From: Stanieria sp. NIES-3757
GTDB lineage: Bacteria > Cyanobacteriota > Cyanobacteriia > Cyanobacteriales > Xenococcaceae
DNA: 64,000 bases
Direction: 5' to 3'
Assembly (NCBI GenBank): GCA_002355455.1
Contig: AP017375.1
Location: 2,356,001 to 2,420,000, forward strand
Shown: one piece after another, positions 47,861 to 55,050 of the stretch
How the letters are laid out: each line of letters begins with the position of its first letter
Position numbering within the stretch: the stretch's first letter is position 1
Position numbers and translations under genes: made by a program
The notes under the pieces: generated by a model
What the model was told of the DNA's origin: nothing
What the model saw: only the letters and a program-made list of their open reading frames with translations
The model's database searches: none

Positions 47861-48877
47861 ATGTTAAAGATGATGACAGATTCGTTGAAGAAGACAATTC
47901 CTTTGTCTGTAACTGCTCATAGTTACGCAGAACAGTTTAGTCGCTATCAATCAAATTCTCAAAAAGCTAAGCAAGTTTATTTAAATACTTTGGCAGTTTA
48001 TGCAGTAAACAATTATTTAAATTATTTGGGCTGGGAAACTAATCTAGAAACTAGTGATAGTTGGAATCCTTTGCTCCAAAGTTTAATGAATATAGCTGAT
48101 TTAGATTTAGTTAATTATGGTAAAGTAGAATGCCTTTTTGTCTTACGGGATCAGGATTGGGTTGAAATTCCTGCTGAAGTTAGTTCAGATAGAATTAGCT
48201 ACATCATCTTACAATTCGACCAATCTCTTAGACAAGCAACTTTCTTAGGATTTGTCACGGAAGTCCCAAGTAATCGACTAGCCTTAAATCAATTACAATC
48301 TCTTGATTGTTTACCCGATCATTTGAGCCAACTTAAACGAGTTAATCATTCAAAAAAACTATCTTCTTCAAACATTGTACCTAAGCATCAACCTAACACA
48401 ACTCAACCAATTAAGTTGGGTAAATGGTTAGAAGGAAGATTGGAAAATGGTTGGCAACCTTTAGAAGAGTTATTAATACCGACAAAAGTTATAGCTTTTA
48501 GAAGTATAGAGCAACTTAAACCACAAAAAGAACATCTTTTATCAGGAGTTAGTCGTTTTAAAATTTTAGAGTTAAATCTATCCGTTGATAAGGATAATGA
48601 GTTGCAAAAAATTTCTCTTGCTCTGATTTTAAATATCAGTCCCCTCCCCAACAGAGAAAAAGATATTTCTGTAAAAATTTATCCTGTTAATCATCATACT
48701 TATCTTCCTCAAGGACTCGAATTTTTGGTATTAAATGAACAAGAAATTCCGATGATGCAAATACAAGCTTATCAAACTGAAACAATCGAATTTCGTTTTA
48801 CTGGAGATGAAGGAGAATTTTTCAGTATTAAAGCATCTTTACATAATTGCGATCGCATAGAAACTTTTGTGATCTAA
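47861..48877 (+). CDS. DUF1822 family protein
   Basis: This 338-residue protein has the DUF1822 N-terminal pattern (LAVYAVNNYLNYLGWETNLETSDSW) and VEIPAEVSSDRISYIILQFD. The second half is a beta-rich domain (LGKWLEGRLENGWQPLEELL, then ISLALILNISPLPNREKDISVKIYP, and FFSIKASLHNCDRIETF at the end). DUF1822 is found almost only in cyanobacteria. It usually follows a sigma-like gene and is often followed by CHASE2 and CHAT/TPR genes. Here the last two are missing next to it. Function is unknown. Confidence 0.85.
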   Translation: MLKMMTDSLKKTIPLSVTAHSYAEQFSRYQSNSQKAKQVYLNTLAVYAVNNYLNYLGWETNLETSDSWNPLLQSLMNIADLDLVNYGKVECLFVLRDQDWVEIPAEVSSDRISYIILQFDQSLRQATFLGFVTEVPSNRLALNQLQSLDCLPDHLSQLKRVNHSKKLSSSNIVPKHQPNTTQPIKLGKWLEGRLENGWQPLEELLIPTKVIAFRSIEQLKPQKEHLLSGVSRFKILELNLSVDKDNELQKISLALILNISPLPNREKDISVKIYPVNHHTYLPQGLEFLVLNEQEIPMMQIQAYQTETIEFRFTGDEGEFFSIKASLHNCDRIETFVI

Positions 48878-48964
48878 AATGCCAACCTGATTGACCTCTG
48901 ACCAGCATTCAATACTTAATATTTTGTAATATATTTTCTAGAGAGACTTTAACTACTAGATAAT

Positions 48965-49609
48965 ATGCTGCTGCGACCAGAACAAAGAGCCAAATTAGAC
49001 GAAACCAGCGATCGCGATTTTTATGCCTTTCCTCGTTTTGTAACTCATGTTGACGAAGGATTTATCGATCAATTAATTACTCTTTATCGCGAACGACTTC
49101 AACCTCAAACTCGCATCCTCGATCTAATGAGTAGTTGGGTATCCCACCTTCCCGAAGAGATGGAATTTGCCCATGTTGAAGGTCATGGGATGAATGAAGA
49201 AGAATTAGCTAAAAATCCCCAACTAAATCATTATTTTATTCAAAATTTAAATCAAAATCCCCAATTACCCCTTGCCGATGCAGATTTTGATGCTGTACTG
49301 ATTACGGTTTCCGTACAGTATTTACAATATCCGGAAGCTATTTTTAGCGAGATTAACCGTATTCTCAAACCAGGTGGCATTAGTATTGTCAGTTTTTCTA
49401 ATCGTATGTTTTATCAAAAAGCGATCGCAGCTTGGCGAGATGGAACAGAAAGCAGTCGGGTAGAATTAGTCAAACAATACTTTCAGTCTGTGCCTGGTTT
49501 TTCTTCCCCAGAAGTCATTGTCCGTCAATCTCCTGTTCCTACCATGTTAAGAATGTTGGGATTAGTGGGTGGCGATCCTTTTTATGCAGTAATCGCTAGA
49601 AAAAAATAA
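48965..49609 (+). CDS. SAM-dependent methyltransferase (class I)
   Basis: This 214-residue protein has a methyltransferase fold with the SAM site at ILDLMSSWVSHLPEEM and a core pair LPLADADFDAVLITVSVQYLQYPEAIFSEINRILKPGG. It has no membrane or signal segment. The substrate cannot be told from sequence. It is convergent with the hydrolase gene, 8 bases between stops. Confidence 0.85.
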   Translation: MLLRPEQRAKLDETSDRDFYAFPRFVTHVDEGFIDQLITLYRERLQPQTRILDLMSSWVSHLPEEMEFAHVEGHGMNEEELAKNPQLNHYFIQNLNQNPQLPLADADFDAVLITVSVQYLQYPEAIFSEINRILKPGGISIVSFSNRMFYQKAIAAWRDGTESSRVELVKQYFQSVPGFSSPEVIVRQSPVPTMLRMLGLVGGDPFYAVIARKK

Positions 49610-49617
49610 GCCGAAGT

Positions 49618-50595
49618 TTATTTGCGAGCGGAAAATTTAATTAAAGGATGGGCAGAGTTAAGCAACTGTTCTAAAGTTCGCTCTGTTCGATTGCGAACGT
49701 GAGTATCAATAAAAAGACTAACAACTTCAGCAATCAAAGCGCGAATTTCTACTTCTGGTTGGGTAGCAGGAAAGTCGAGAAAAATTCTACCTTCAGTCGA
49801 GTCACAAGGATAAGCTAGAGAAAAATGATTAGCTCCTTCTATCAATATTAAATAGCGATCATCTCGCGTTTCCGAAATAGCACGATCAAATGTACTGACA
49901 ATTGGAGTAGTAGCATCTTCATAGGTAATCCCATAACGCTGACTGCTGCTACTAATTACTCCATCACAAGTTCCTCCCATTAGCAGTAAAGGAATTGAAT
50001 TTGATAAAGGCAAAACTTCCCCTGGTTGGTAACCAAAGTTAAGCCCGCCAAGAGTATGGGCAGCATAAGCAAAACCTGCTACTACTTGAGGAAAATAATC
50101 AGGATTGGCATTTTCAATTGCGACCCTTCCTCCTGCTGAATGTCCGCCCAAAACAATCTTTTCTAGATCGAGTTTGCCTGCTAAAATTCCTTCTGTTTGT
50201 AAATACTCTAATTCTTGCAACAGTGTTGGTAAAGCAGAAGCAGTAGGTTTAGTTCCATAGATTTCTGGTTTCCAAGCTGTCAAATCAATTCCAGGCGTGA
50301 GACTAACCATTCCAGGTAAATCCTCTGCAATCCAGTTAAAAATTATGACTACCAAGCCTCTTGCTGCCAGTTTAACGGCTAACCATTGGTAGATTTCTGC
50401 GCCACAGTTAAATCCACTGAAGAATATAACAACTGGGAAAGGAGCTTGTTGTTCATCGGCAGGTACAATTCCTAAGTTACTTTCCAATTCACTTCCCGAC
50501 ATTTTAGCTGGATAGATAACTTTGAAATGAATCGTATCGTATGGAGGTTGGGCATTTTCAACTTTAGCTGCACGATAAAAAGCACGAACAGTCAT
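49618..50595 (-). CDS. Alpha/beta hydrolase, dienelactone-hydrolase / chlorophyllase-like
   Basis: This 325-residue protein has a clear hydrolase core: the oxyanion stretch FFSGFNCGAEIYQWLA, the nucleophile Ser in GGHSAGGRVAIENA, an Asp in the LLLMGGTCDG region and a late His in GANHFSLAY. This order resembles the PAF-acetylhydrolase/chlorophyllase-type families. Chlorophyllase activity is often guessed for such cyanobacterial genes but is not shown. No signal peptide is visible, so it is probably cytosolic. Confidence 0.8.
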   Translation of the reverse strand: MTVRAFYRAAKVENAQPPYDTIHFKVIYPAKMSGSELESNLGIVPADEQQAPFPVVIFFSGFNCGAEIYQWLAVKLAARGLVVIIFNWIAEDLPGMVSLTPGIDLTAWKPEIYGTKPTASALPTLLQELEYLQTEGILAGKLDLEKIVLGGHSAGGRVAIENANPDYFPQVVAGFAYAAHTLGGLNFGYQPGEVLPLSNSIPLLLMGGTCDGVISSSSQRYGITYEDATTPIVSTFDRAISETRDDRYLILIEGANHFSLAYPCDSTEGRIFLDFPATQPEVEIRALIAEVVSLFIDTHVRNRTERTLEQLLNSAHPLIKFSARK

Positions 50596-50632
50596 CTTTC
50601 TAAAACCGAGTTTGATTGATTTACCTCAATTT

Positions 50633-50697
50633 AACGAAAAATTCCCACTAAAGCGAATAGAAAAGCTTAGAGGTGGGAGAGTGAATCTAGTTATTTT
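50633..50697. repeat. 65-bp direct repeat, copy A
   Basis: This copy is nearly identical to 51301-51365, with about four base differences. It holds an imperfect hairpin (TCCCAC with GTGGGA around a ~24-base loop). On the minus strand the hairpin is followed by a T-rich tail, so it looks like a terminator in that direction. The two copies flank the small coiled-coil gene. Confidence 0.85.
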
Positions 50698-50719
50698 TCT
50701 AGGTCAAAGACATAAAATA

Positions 50720-50758
50720 AAAAAGGAAACCCTCTTACTTCAAAGCATCAGGTTTCCT
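50720..50758 (-). terminator. Minus-strand terminator-like hairpin
   Basis: AGGAAACC (50724-50731) pairs with GGTTTCCT (50751-50758) around a 19-base loop. Read on the minus strand it ends GGGTTTCCTTTTTT, a good intrinsic terminator. No minus-strand gene ends here, so it may stop read-through from parA or belong to the repeat island. Confidence 0.55.
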
Positions 50759-50791
50759 CAATTCATTAAAATTCTTGACTTAATTATAGCA

Positions 50792-51151
50792 ATGACCACA
50801 ACATCTAATCCAGATATTCAACAACTCAAAGAATTTATCAAAGATGGTTTTAACCAATTAGAGCAAAAAATCGATAATAAGTTTAACGAATTAGACAAGA
50901 AAATTGATAATAAATTTAATGAACTAGATAAGAAAATCGATCATGTTCAATCCGAGCTTAAGCAGGAAATTGCTGAAGTAAGAGGTGATCTTAAAGTGAT
51001 TGATGCCAAACAAAAAAATGTTGAAACTGCTGTCCAGAAAATACCAGAAATAACCGAGAAATTCGGCGAGTTAAAAAACTGGCGACAAATTGCATTTATG
51101 ATCATCGCTGCGGTAGTTGGTTGGTTTGCTAGAAGTGGGCGGGGCTTATAA
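50792..51151 (+). CDS. Coiled-coil protein with C-terminal membrane helix
   Basis: I choose the ATG at 50792 (119 residues). The frame is open back to 50612, but those bases are repeat DNA and a terminator. Residues 12-75 form a heptad-rich helix with near-exact tandem units (FNELDKKIDNK twice). A short helix and one membrane segment at about 100-113 (IAFMIIAAVVGWFA) follow. It is probably a membrane-tethered coiled coil with its N-terminus in the cytoplasm. No known family was recognised. It sits between two copies of a 65-bp direct repeat, so it may travel with that element. Confidence 0.6.
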   Translation: MTTTSNPDIQQLKEFIKDGFNQLEQKIDNKFNELDKKIDNKFNELDKKIDHVQSELKQEIAEVRGDLKVIDAKQKNVETAVQKIPEITEKFGELKNWRQIAFMIIAAVVGWFARSGRGL

Positions 51152-51154
51152 AAT

Positions 51155-51262
51155 GGCGAATCGAATTCGCCCTTCCCGAAGGGCGACCGAAGGTCGGACA
51201 GCCCCTCAAAGATGTGATTAAAATGCGTGCCACGAAGCGGATCTCTTTGAGATCGCTTTTCT
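51155..51262. repeat. Repeat cluster between the coiled-coil and parA genes
   Basis: GGCGAAT-CGA-ATTCGCC (51155-51171) is an inverted repeat directly after the coiled-coil stop. It is followed by CCCTTCCCGAAGGG-like and GACC-GAA-GGTC short stems, and near 51250 by a GAGATCGCTTTT end. The block shares words with the repeats at 14796, 26852, 43055 and 59760. Confidence 0.7.
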
Positions 51263-51300
51263 CAACAATCTCAACAGAGATCAATAATTGAGGTTAATGT

Positions 51301-51365
51301 AACGAAAAACTCCCACTAAAGCGAATAGAAAAGCTTAGAGGTGGGAGAGTAAATCTAGTAATTTT
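51301..51365. repeat. 65-bp direct repeat, copy B
   Basis: This is copy B of the repeat at 50633-50697. Its stem is perfect here (CTCCCAC with GTGGGAG). Its minus-strand reading ends GTGGGAGTTTTT, 3 bases beyond the parA stop, so it can also act as the parA terminator. Confidence 0.85.
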
Positions 51366-51367
51366 GA

Positions 51368-51970
51368 TTAAGGCAGAATTTCCTTACCAACTGCGCGATA
51401 TTTAGACCATCCCAAATGCGATCGCGGATCGGGAAAATCTTTGACAATCACACCACGACTGGGAGATCTTTCAAAAGCAACTAAGCGTGGTATATCTGCT
51501 TTAAACAAAGGTAGTTGACTTTCTTCTAGAAATTTTCTAGCTTCTCTGCCATTGATTGTACGAGAATCTACCTGAGTCAACAGAACTTTGTAATTGATCT
51601 TTAATGGTTCTAGTAATTCAACTGCTTTGAGTGTGGTATCTAGATCGAGGTGATTAGGAGTAGTTGGCAGAATCAATAGATCGCATCCCCTAGCCAAGTC
51701 TTCTAACTCTTCTGGTTCTGGTCTAGCTTGAGTATCTATTACTATATGAGTATATTTGGTAATTAATCCTGTAGAACCAGCTTGAGAAGCTACATAAAAA
51801 GGTAATTTATCCTCCTTTGACCAAACTAAAGCAGATCTATTTTTATCTGCATCAATTAATAGGGTGGGTGCTAGGGTTTGAAAATAAGCAGCTAAGTGAA
51901 TCGCTGTAGTAGTTTTACCTACCCCTCCCTTTAAAGCTGTAATCGCAATAATCATCGGCTGCTGACCCAA
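51368..51970 (-). CDS. Orphan ParA/Soj-type ATPase
   Basis: This 200-residue P-loop ATPase has the deviant Walker A KGGVGKT (14-20) and the Walker A' DAD motif in LLIDADKNRSALVW. The next switch is IVIDTQARPE. It is the short form without an N-terminal DNA-binding extension, as in many plasmid ParA and MinD-like positioning proteins. The Lys in KGG is present, so ATP-driven dimerisation is expected. No ParB or McdB gene is adjacent. The start may instead be the ATG at 51955. It lies in the repeat island, which suggests past movement. Confidence 0.85.
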   Translation of the reverse strand: MGQQPMIIAITALKGGVGKTTTAIHLAAYFQTLAPTLLIDADKNRSALVWSKEDKLPFYVASQAGSTGLITKYTHIVIDTQARPEPEELEDLARGCDLLILPTTPNHLDLDTTLKAVELLEPLKINYKVLLTQVDSRTINGREARKFLEESQLPLFKADIPRLVAFERSPSRGVIVKDFPDPRSHLGWSKYRAVGKEILP

Positions 51971-52043
51971 TATTTGGTAGTAGTAGTTTACCTGTAAGAA
52001 TGTTCGAGTTGACCAATAAATGTTGTCATCACGTAAAATATCT

Positions 52044-52078
52044 GTTACATTTATTTACATAAGTTAATAAAGTATAAG
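52044..52078 (+). promoter_or_regulatory. HLR1 (RpaB) operator and -10 box of the PsrR1-like RNA
   Basis: GTTACATT-TA-TTTACATA (52044-52061) matches the HLR1 consensus (G/T)TTACA(T/A)(T/A)-N2-(G/T)TTACA(T/A)(T/A) at every defined base. TATAAG at 52073-52078 is a likely -10 box. The operator covers the -35 region, the arrangement in which RpaB represses in low light and releases in high light. Confidence 0.75.
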
Positions 52079-52084
52079 AACAAA

Positions 52085-52211
52085 TATCTTTACTTGTTAT
52101 TTCAACCTTAAGCTCTCTTGCTGATAGCAAGACTATATGGTAGCTTTGGTATCTCGCGTCAACATTGATTTCTCCTGAATTGTGCCTCGGTGAGTTCCGA
52201 GGTTTTTTTTT
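52085..52211 (+). ncRNA. psrR1: PsrR1-like photosynthesis regulatory small RNA
   Basis: A gene-free ~127-base unit starts about 7 bases after a -10 box under a perfect HLR1 element. It ends in a strong terminator (CCTCGG at 52185-52190, CCGAGG at 52197-52202, then nine T). Its single-stranded part before the terminator carries TTTCTCCTGAAT, an anti-Shine-Dalgarno-like word. Length (about 130 nt), position of the pyrimidine-rich word and HLR1 control agree with PsrR1 of Synechocystis. That RNA is induced by high light and represses psaL, phycobilisome and chlorophyll-synthesis mRNAs. The exact start is inferred from the -10 box. Confidence 0.7.
52185..52211 (+). terminator. Terminator of the PsrR1-like RNA
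   Basis: CCTCGG and CCGAGG form a 6-bp stem around a TGAGTT loop, followed by nine T at 52203-52211. It overlaps the last codon of the convergent MBL-fold gene by two bases. Confidence 0.85.
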
Positions 52212-52992
52212 ATTTAGAATTAAGAACTCGAACTACAGTTCCCTCTGGGGGTAAATCCGTCGGTTTAATGGCAATACTATCAGTATTTAGCTTACTTACT
52301 GCTAATTCTTTAGTTAAGGCTAAGAATTCATCTACTGCAACCAAATCGCAATTTTTTTTATCAGCAGCAGCCGTTAGATATTGAGTAGGAATCACCACTT
52401 TGGGTTTTAAAACTCCAACTGCTTCTTTAGCTTCTTGAGGGTTATAAGCTTTTTCTCCACCACCGACAGGAACAAACAAAACATCGGGTTTACCCATCAA
52501 AATTTTATTTTCTAAACTAATCGGGGCTGCTGCACCACCTAAATGTAAAAGATTGACTCCACTTTGAGTCCAACGCCAAGCAATATTATTACCGAAACGT
52601 CTACCGCCTTCGCGGTCGTGAGGAATACTAATTCCTTGAAATTTTAGACCACTAATTTGATAATCTCCTGGTTCAGTTAAAATTCTAGGATTACCTGGAA
52701 GATTTTCGACCGCCCCTTCATCTAGTAAAAAACTGCTTACTAAAACTAAATCTGCTTCTACTTTAGGAACAGAATAACCTGCGGTACAACCAAGGGGACG
52801 GAAAGGATTAACTAAAACTCTTAAACCATTACCAGTAAATAAAAAGCAAGTATGTCCTAAAAATTTGATTGTTACCGCCTCACTAGTAGTTTGAGCGGTC
52901 GAACCTTGCCAAGATGAAGCCAAAATTGCCCCACAACTTGTTAGTAGAGTAGCTCCACCATAGCGCATTAACTGTCGCCGTTTCATAGTCAT
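52210..52992 (-). CDS. MBL-fold protein with Tat-like signal, degenerate active site
   Basis: This 260-residue protein starts with a twin-arginine-like signal (MKRRQLMRYGGATLLTSCGAIL). A metallo-beta-lactamase-like fold related to the UPF0173 (YtkL-type) group follows: IKFLGHTCFLFTGNGLRVLVNPF, then VEADLVLVSS, VDVLFVPVGG-like KPDVLFVPVGGGE and KPKVVIPTQYL. The normal THxHxDH metal motif is replaced by VSSFLLDEG. It may be a periplasmic or thylakoid-lumen structural or binding protein, not a hydrolase. It lies between the sRNA and trpG. Confidence 0.75.
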   Translation of the reverse strand: MTMKRRQLMRYGGATLLTSCGAILASSWQGSTAQTTSEAVTIKFLGHTCFLFTGNGLRVLVNPFRPLGCTAGYSVPKVEADLVLVSSFLLDEGAVENLPGNPRILTEPGDYQISGLKFQGISIPHDREGGRRFGNNIAWRWTQSGVNLLHLGGAAAPISLENKILMGKPDVLFVPVGGGEKAYNPQEAKEAVGVLKPKVVIPTQYLTAAADKKNCDLVAVDEFLALTKELAVSKLNTDSIAIKPTDLPPEGTVVRVLNSK

Positions 52993-53028
52993 TGTCTCTG
53001 ATAATTTGGGTATCTGTAACTATTAAGC

Positions 53029-53100
53029 ATTACGTAGTTAATCCCATCACAAGAATTTGCAGTCGCGCTATTGTGACAGCAATTTGGTTAGATACGTAAT
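53029..53100. repeat. Imperfect inverted repeat upstream of the MBL-fold gene
   Basis: ATTACGTA (53029-53036) and TACGTAAT (53093-53100) are perfect complements. Partial complementarity (TCACAA with TTGTGA) continues inward. The ~72-base unit fills the gap between trpG and the MBL-fold gene on the same strand. It could be a small mobile repeat or a strong mRNA hairpin. Confidence 0.5.
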
Positions 53101-53108
53101 CTTGATAG

Positions 53109-53705
53109 TTATTTGCGCTTGAGAGATTTTAAAAAATTACCTAATAGCTGTTTGCCAGAATTAGTTAAAATGCTCTCTGGATGAAATTGGACTCCTTCGA
53201 TATGAGGATAGTTCCGATGGCGGACACCCATAATTGTGCCATCTTCTACCCAAGCAGTAATCTCCAAAGTTTCAGGAATACTTTCCTTCTCAATAACTAA
53301 ACTATGATAACGGGTAGCTGTAAAAGGTGATTTTAAACCAGCAAATACCCCTGTGTTGTGATGATGAATTTCTGAGGTTTTGCCGTGCATTAAAATCGGG
53401 GCTGAAACAATTTTGCCACCAAATACTTGACCAATACTTTGATGTCCTAGACAAACTCCCAAAATTGGTAATTTTGCTCCTAATTTTTCGATCAGTTGAA
53501 GCGAAATGCCTGCATCTTCAGGACGACCGGGACCTGGAGATATTACGATTCCATCAGGATTTAAAGCAATAATTTTCTCTATGTCAATTTGGTCATTGCG
53601 ATAAACTTGAATATCAGCAGCTACGGGAAAATCTCTGCCTAATTCGCCAAGATATTGAACTAAATTATAAGTAAAACTATCGTAATTATCAATAACTATA
53701 ATCAA
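53109..53705 (-). CDS. trpG: Anthranilate / aminodeoxychorismate synthase glutamine amidotransferase
   Basis: This 198-residue class I glutamine amidotransferase starts IIVIDNYDSFTYNLVQYLGELG. The catalytic Cys is in GVCLGHQSIGQ, and His/Glu are in EGVQFHPESILT. It supplies ammonia for anthranilate (tryptophan) or 4-amino-4-deoxychorismate (folate) synthesis and is often shared by both pathways, so pabA is an equal name. It ends the probable operon phytol-kinase-like, DUF3285, ybeY, dgkA, trpG. Confidence 0.92.
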   Translation of the reverse strand: MIIVIDNYDSFTYNLVQYLGELGRDFPVAADIQVYRNDQIDIEKIIALNPDGIVISPGPGRPEDAGISLQLIEKLGAKLPILGVCLGHQSIGQVFGGKIVSAPILMHGKTSEIHHHNTGVFAGLKSPFTATRYHSLVIEKESIPETLEITAWVEDGTIMGVRHRNYPHIEGVQFHPESILTNSGKQLLGNFLKSLKRK

Positions 53706-53718
53706 ATCTAATTCTCCT

Positions 53719-54153
53719 TCAGGAAATTGAGAGAATCAATCTCAATAGAGGGGGAAGCAAGATAAAACTTGCTACTAGGACGGCTGCGATCGCAGAGATA
53801 AACACAGCACCAGCAGCACAATCTTTAGCAATTTTAGCTAGTTCGTGGTAAGTTTGCTTAACTGTTAGATCTACAACTGATTCGATCGCCGTGTTTAGTA
53901 ATTCTAATACCATTACGCTGGCACAAGTAAGGGCAATTACAGACATTTCGACAGCCGTTATTTGTAGAAAAAGACCCAAGCTAATTGCCAGAGTCCCGAT
54001 GATTGTATGAATCCGAAAATTTCTTTGAGTTAGAAAGGCGTAGCAGACACCTGCGATCGCATATTTAAAGCTTAAGAAAAGATTGGGAGCTACTTGCCAC
54101 GCGAGATTACGGAGGTCTTTGGGTTGAGAAGTCGAAACAATAGTTTTGGTCAT
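53719..54153 (-). CDS. dgkA: Diacylglycerol / undecaprenol kinase family protein
   Basis: From the ATG at 54153 the product is 144 residues. The open frame extends to a TTG at 54183, but the ATG is preferred. The DgkA core has three membrane helices. It shows FKYAIAGVCYAFLTQRNFRIHTIIG near the N-terminus and the conserved LELLNTAIESVVDLTV with its Glu/Asn active-site face, then AKDCAAGAVFISAIAAVLVASFILL. Gram-positive-type members phosphorylate undecaprenol. The gene lies 13 bases upstream of trpG and 171 bases downstream of ybeY. Confidence 0.88.
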   Translation of the reverse strand: MTKTIVSTSQPKDLRNLAWQVAPNLFLSFKYAIAGVCYAFLTQRNFRIHTIIGTLAISLGLFLQITAVEMSVIALTCASVMVLELLNTAIESVVDLTVKQTYHELAKIAKDCAAGAVFISAIAAVLVASFILLPPLLRLILSIS

Positions 54154-54324
54154 AAAAAGATATTTTGGATTGGACAGAGACAAAGCTAGCTTTTAGCTAT
54201 CGATCAATTAAGTTATTTTTAATTAAGAAGTTTAATATATCTTTACCTAACCTGGTAGTATTTGTAATTTTAACTCAGTATATTTTGATAATATGTTCAA
54301 AAAAAACAGCTTATGCACTGAATT

Positions 54325-54822
54325 TTATTGAATAATCCCGACGGATTTCAGTAATTTTGCCTGTTCATTCAGCATTTTTTCTAAACTTTGTTCATCAGGA
54401 TGATCCCAACCCAACAGGTGTAGCAAACCATGGGAAGCTAAAGTAGCTAGTTCAATCGTTAGAGAATGTCCTTGAGATTGAGCTTGTTTGAGAGCGGTAT
54501 CAACCGAGATCACAATATCACCTAGATATAGAGGCTCGTTAAGTTCAACCAGTTTGGGTAAATCAACTTCTAAAGCAGCAAAAGCAAGAACGTCTGTTGG
54601 TCGATCTTTTTGTCGATATTGTTGATTAAGCTCATGGATTTCGCGATCGCCAGTAAAACGAAGACTTAGTTCATAACTATTAGCAGGAGGAAGGGTTGAC
54701 TCTAGTTGCTTTAACCAAGCTTGAACCCATTGTTCCCAAGTAAGATCGAGATTGTTTAATTCCTGACCTTCAAAACTATATTCAACATAAGTTTCTACAC
54801 TAAAATCGGTTTGAGGAATCAT
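54325..54822 (-). CDS. ybeY: Endoribonuclease YbeY (16S rRNA maturation)
   Basis: This 165-residue UPF0054 metalloprotein has the zinc motif H-x3-H-x5-H in HGLLHLLGWDH. The lead-in TDVLAFAALEVDLP and YLGDIVISVDTA also fit. YbeY is needed for 16S rRNA 3'-end processing and 70S ribosome quality control. The gene starts 4 bases after the DUF3285 stop, so the two are translationally linked. Confidence 0.94.
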   Translation of the reverse strand: MIPQTDFSVETYVEYSFEGQELNNLDLTWEQWVQAWLKQLESTLPPANSYELSLRFTGDREIHELNQQYRQKDRPTDVLAFAALEVDLPKLVELNEPLYLGDIVISVDTALKQAQSQGHSLTIELATLASHGLLHLLGWDHPDEQSLEKMLNEQAKLLKSVGIIQ

Positions 54823-54826
54823 GCAA

Positions 54827-55003
54827 TTAAGGCTTAGTTAAATAAGAAAGACCAATTAACAACGTAATCAAGCCAAAGGTAGTCAGAAAAAAGTGTTTTA
54901 AAGAAGTACCTCGTTTACGTACCATATTACGCATAGCTAATTTAACATAGCTATCTTGTGGTTCTGGGGGTTGATTCGGTTCTGTAGAAGAGGGATTTGT
55001 CAT
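54827..55003 (-). CDS. DUF3285 small membrane protein
   Basis: This gene of 58 codons is easily missed because of its size. Read on the minus strand from the ATG at 55003, it gives a Pro-rich polar start, the conserved stretch YVKLAMRNMVRKRGTSLKHF and one C-terminal membrane helix (TTFGLITLLIGLSYLT). This matches the cyanobacterial DUF3285 family as I remember it. The stop is 4 bases before ybeY on the same strand, and such pairing is common in cyanobacteria. Function is unknown; a small thylakoid- or plasma-membrane protein is expected. Confidence 0.85.
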   Translation of the reverse strand: MTNPSSTEPNQPPEPQDSYVKLAMRNMVRKRGTSLKHFFLTTFGLITLLIGLSYLTKP

Positions 55004-55050
55004 GAGATTAAGCTGAATAATTTAGATTGTTGATGATCAAACGATAATTT

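Noticed and set aside
50612-50791. Upstream extension of the coiled-coil gene
   Set aside because: The extra 60 codons are made of the 65-bp direct repeat and a terminator-like hairpin read by chance; the ATG at 50792 starts the real protein pattern.
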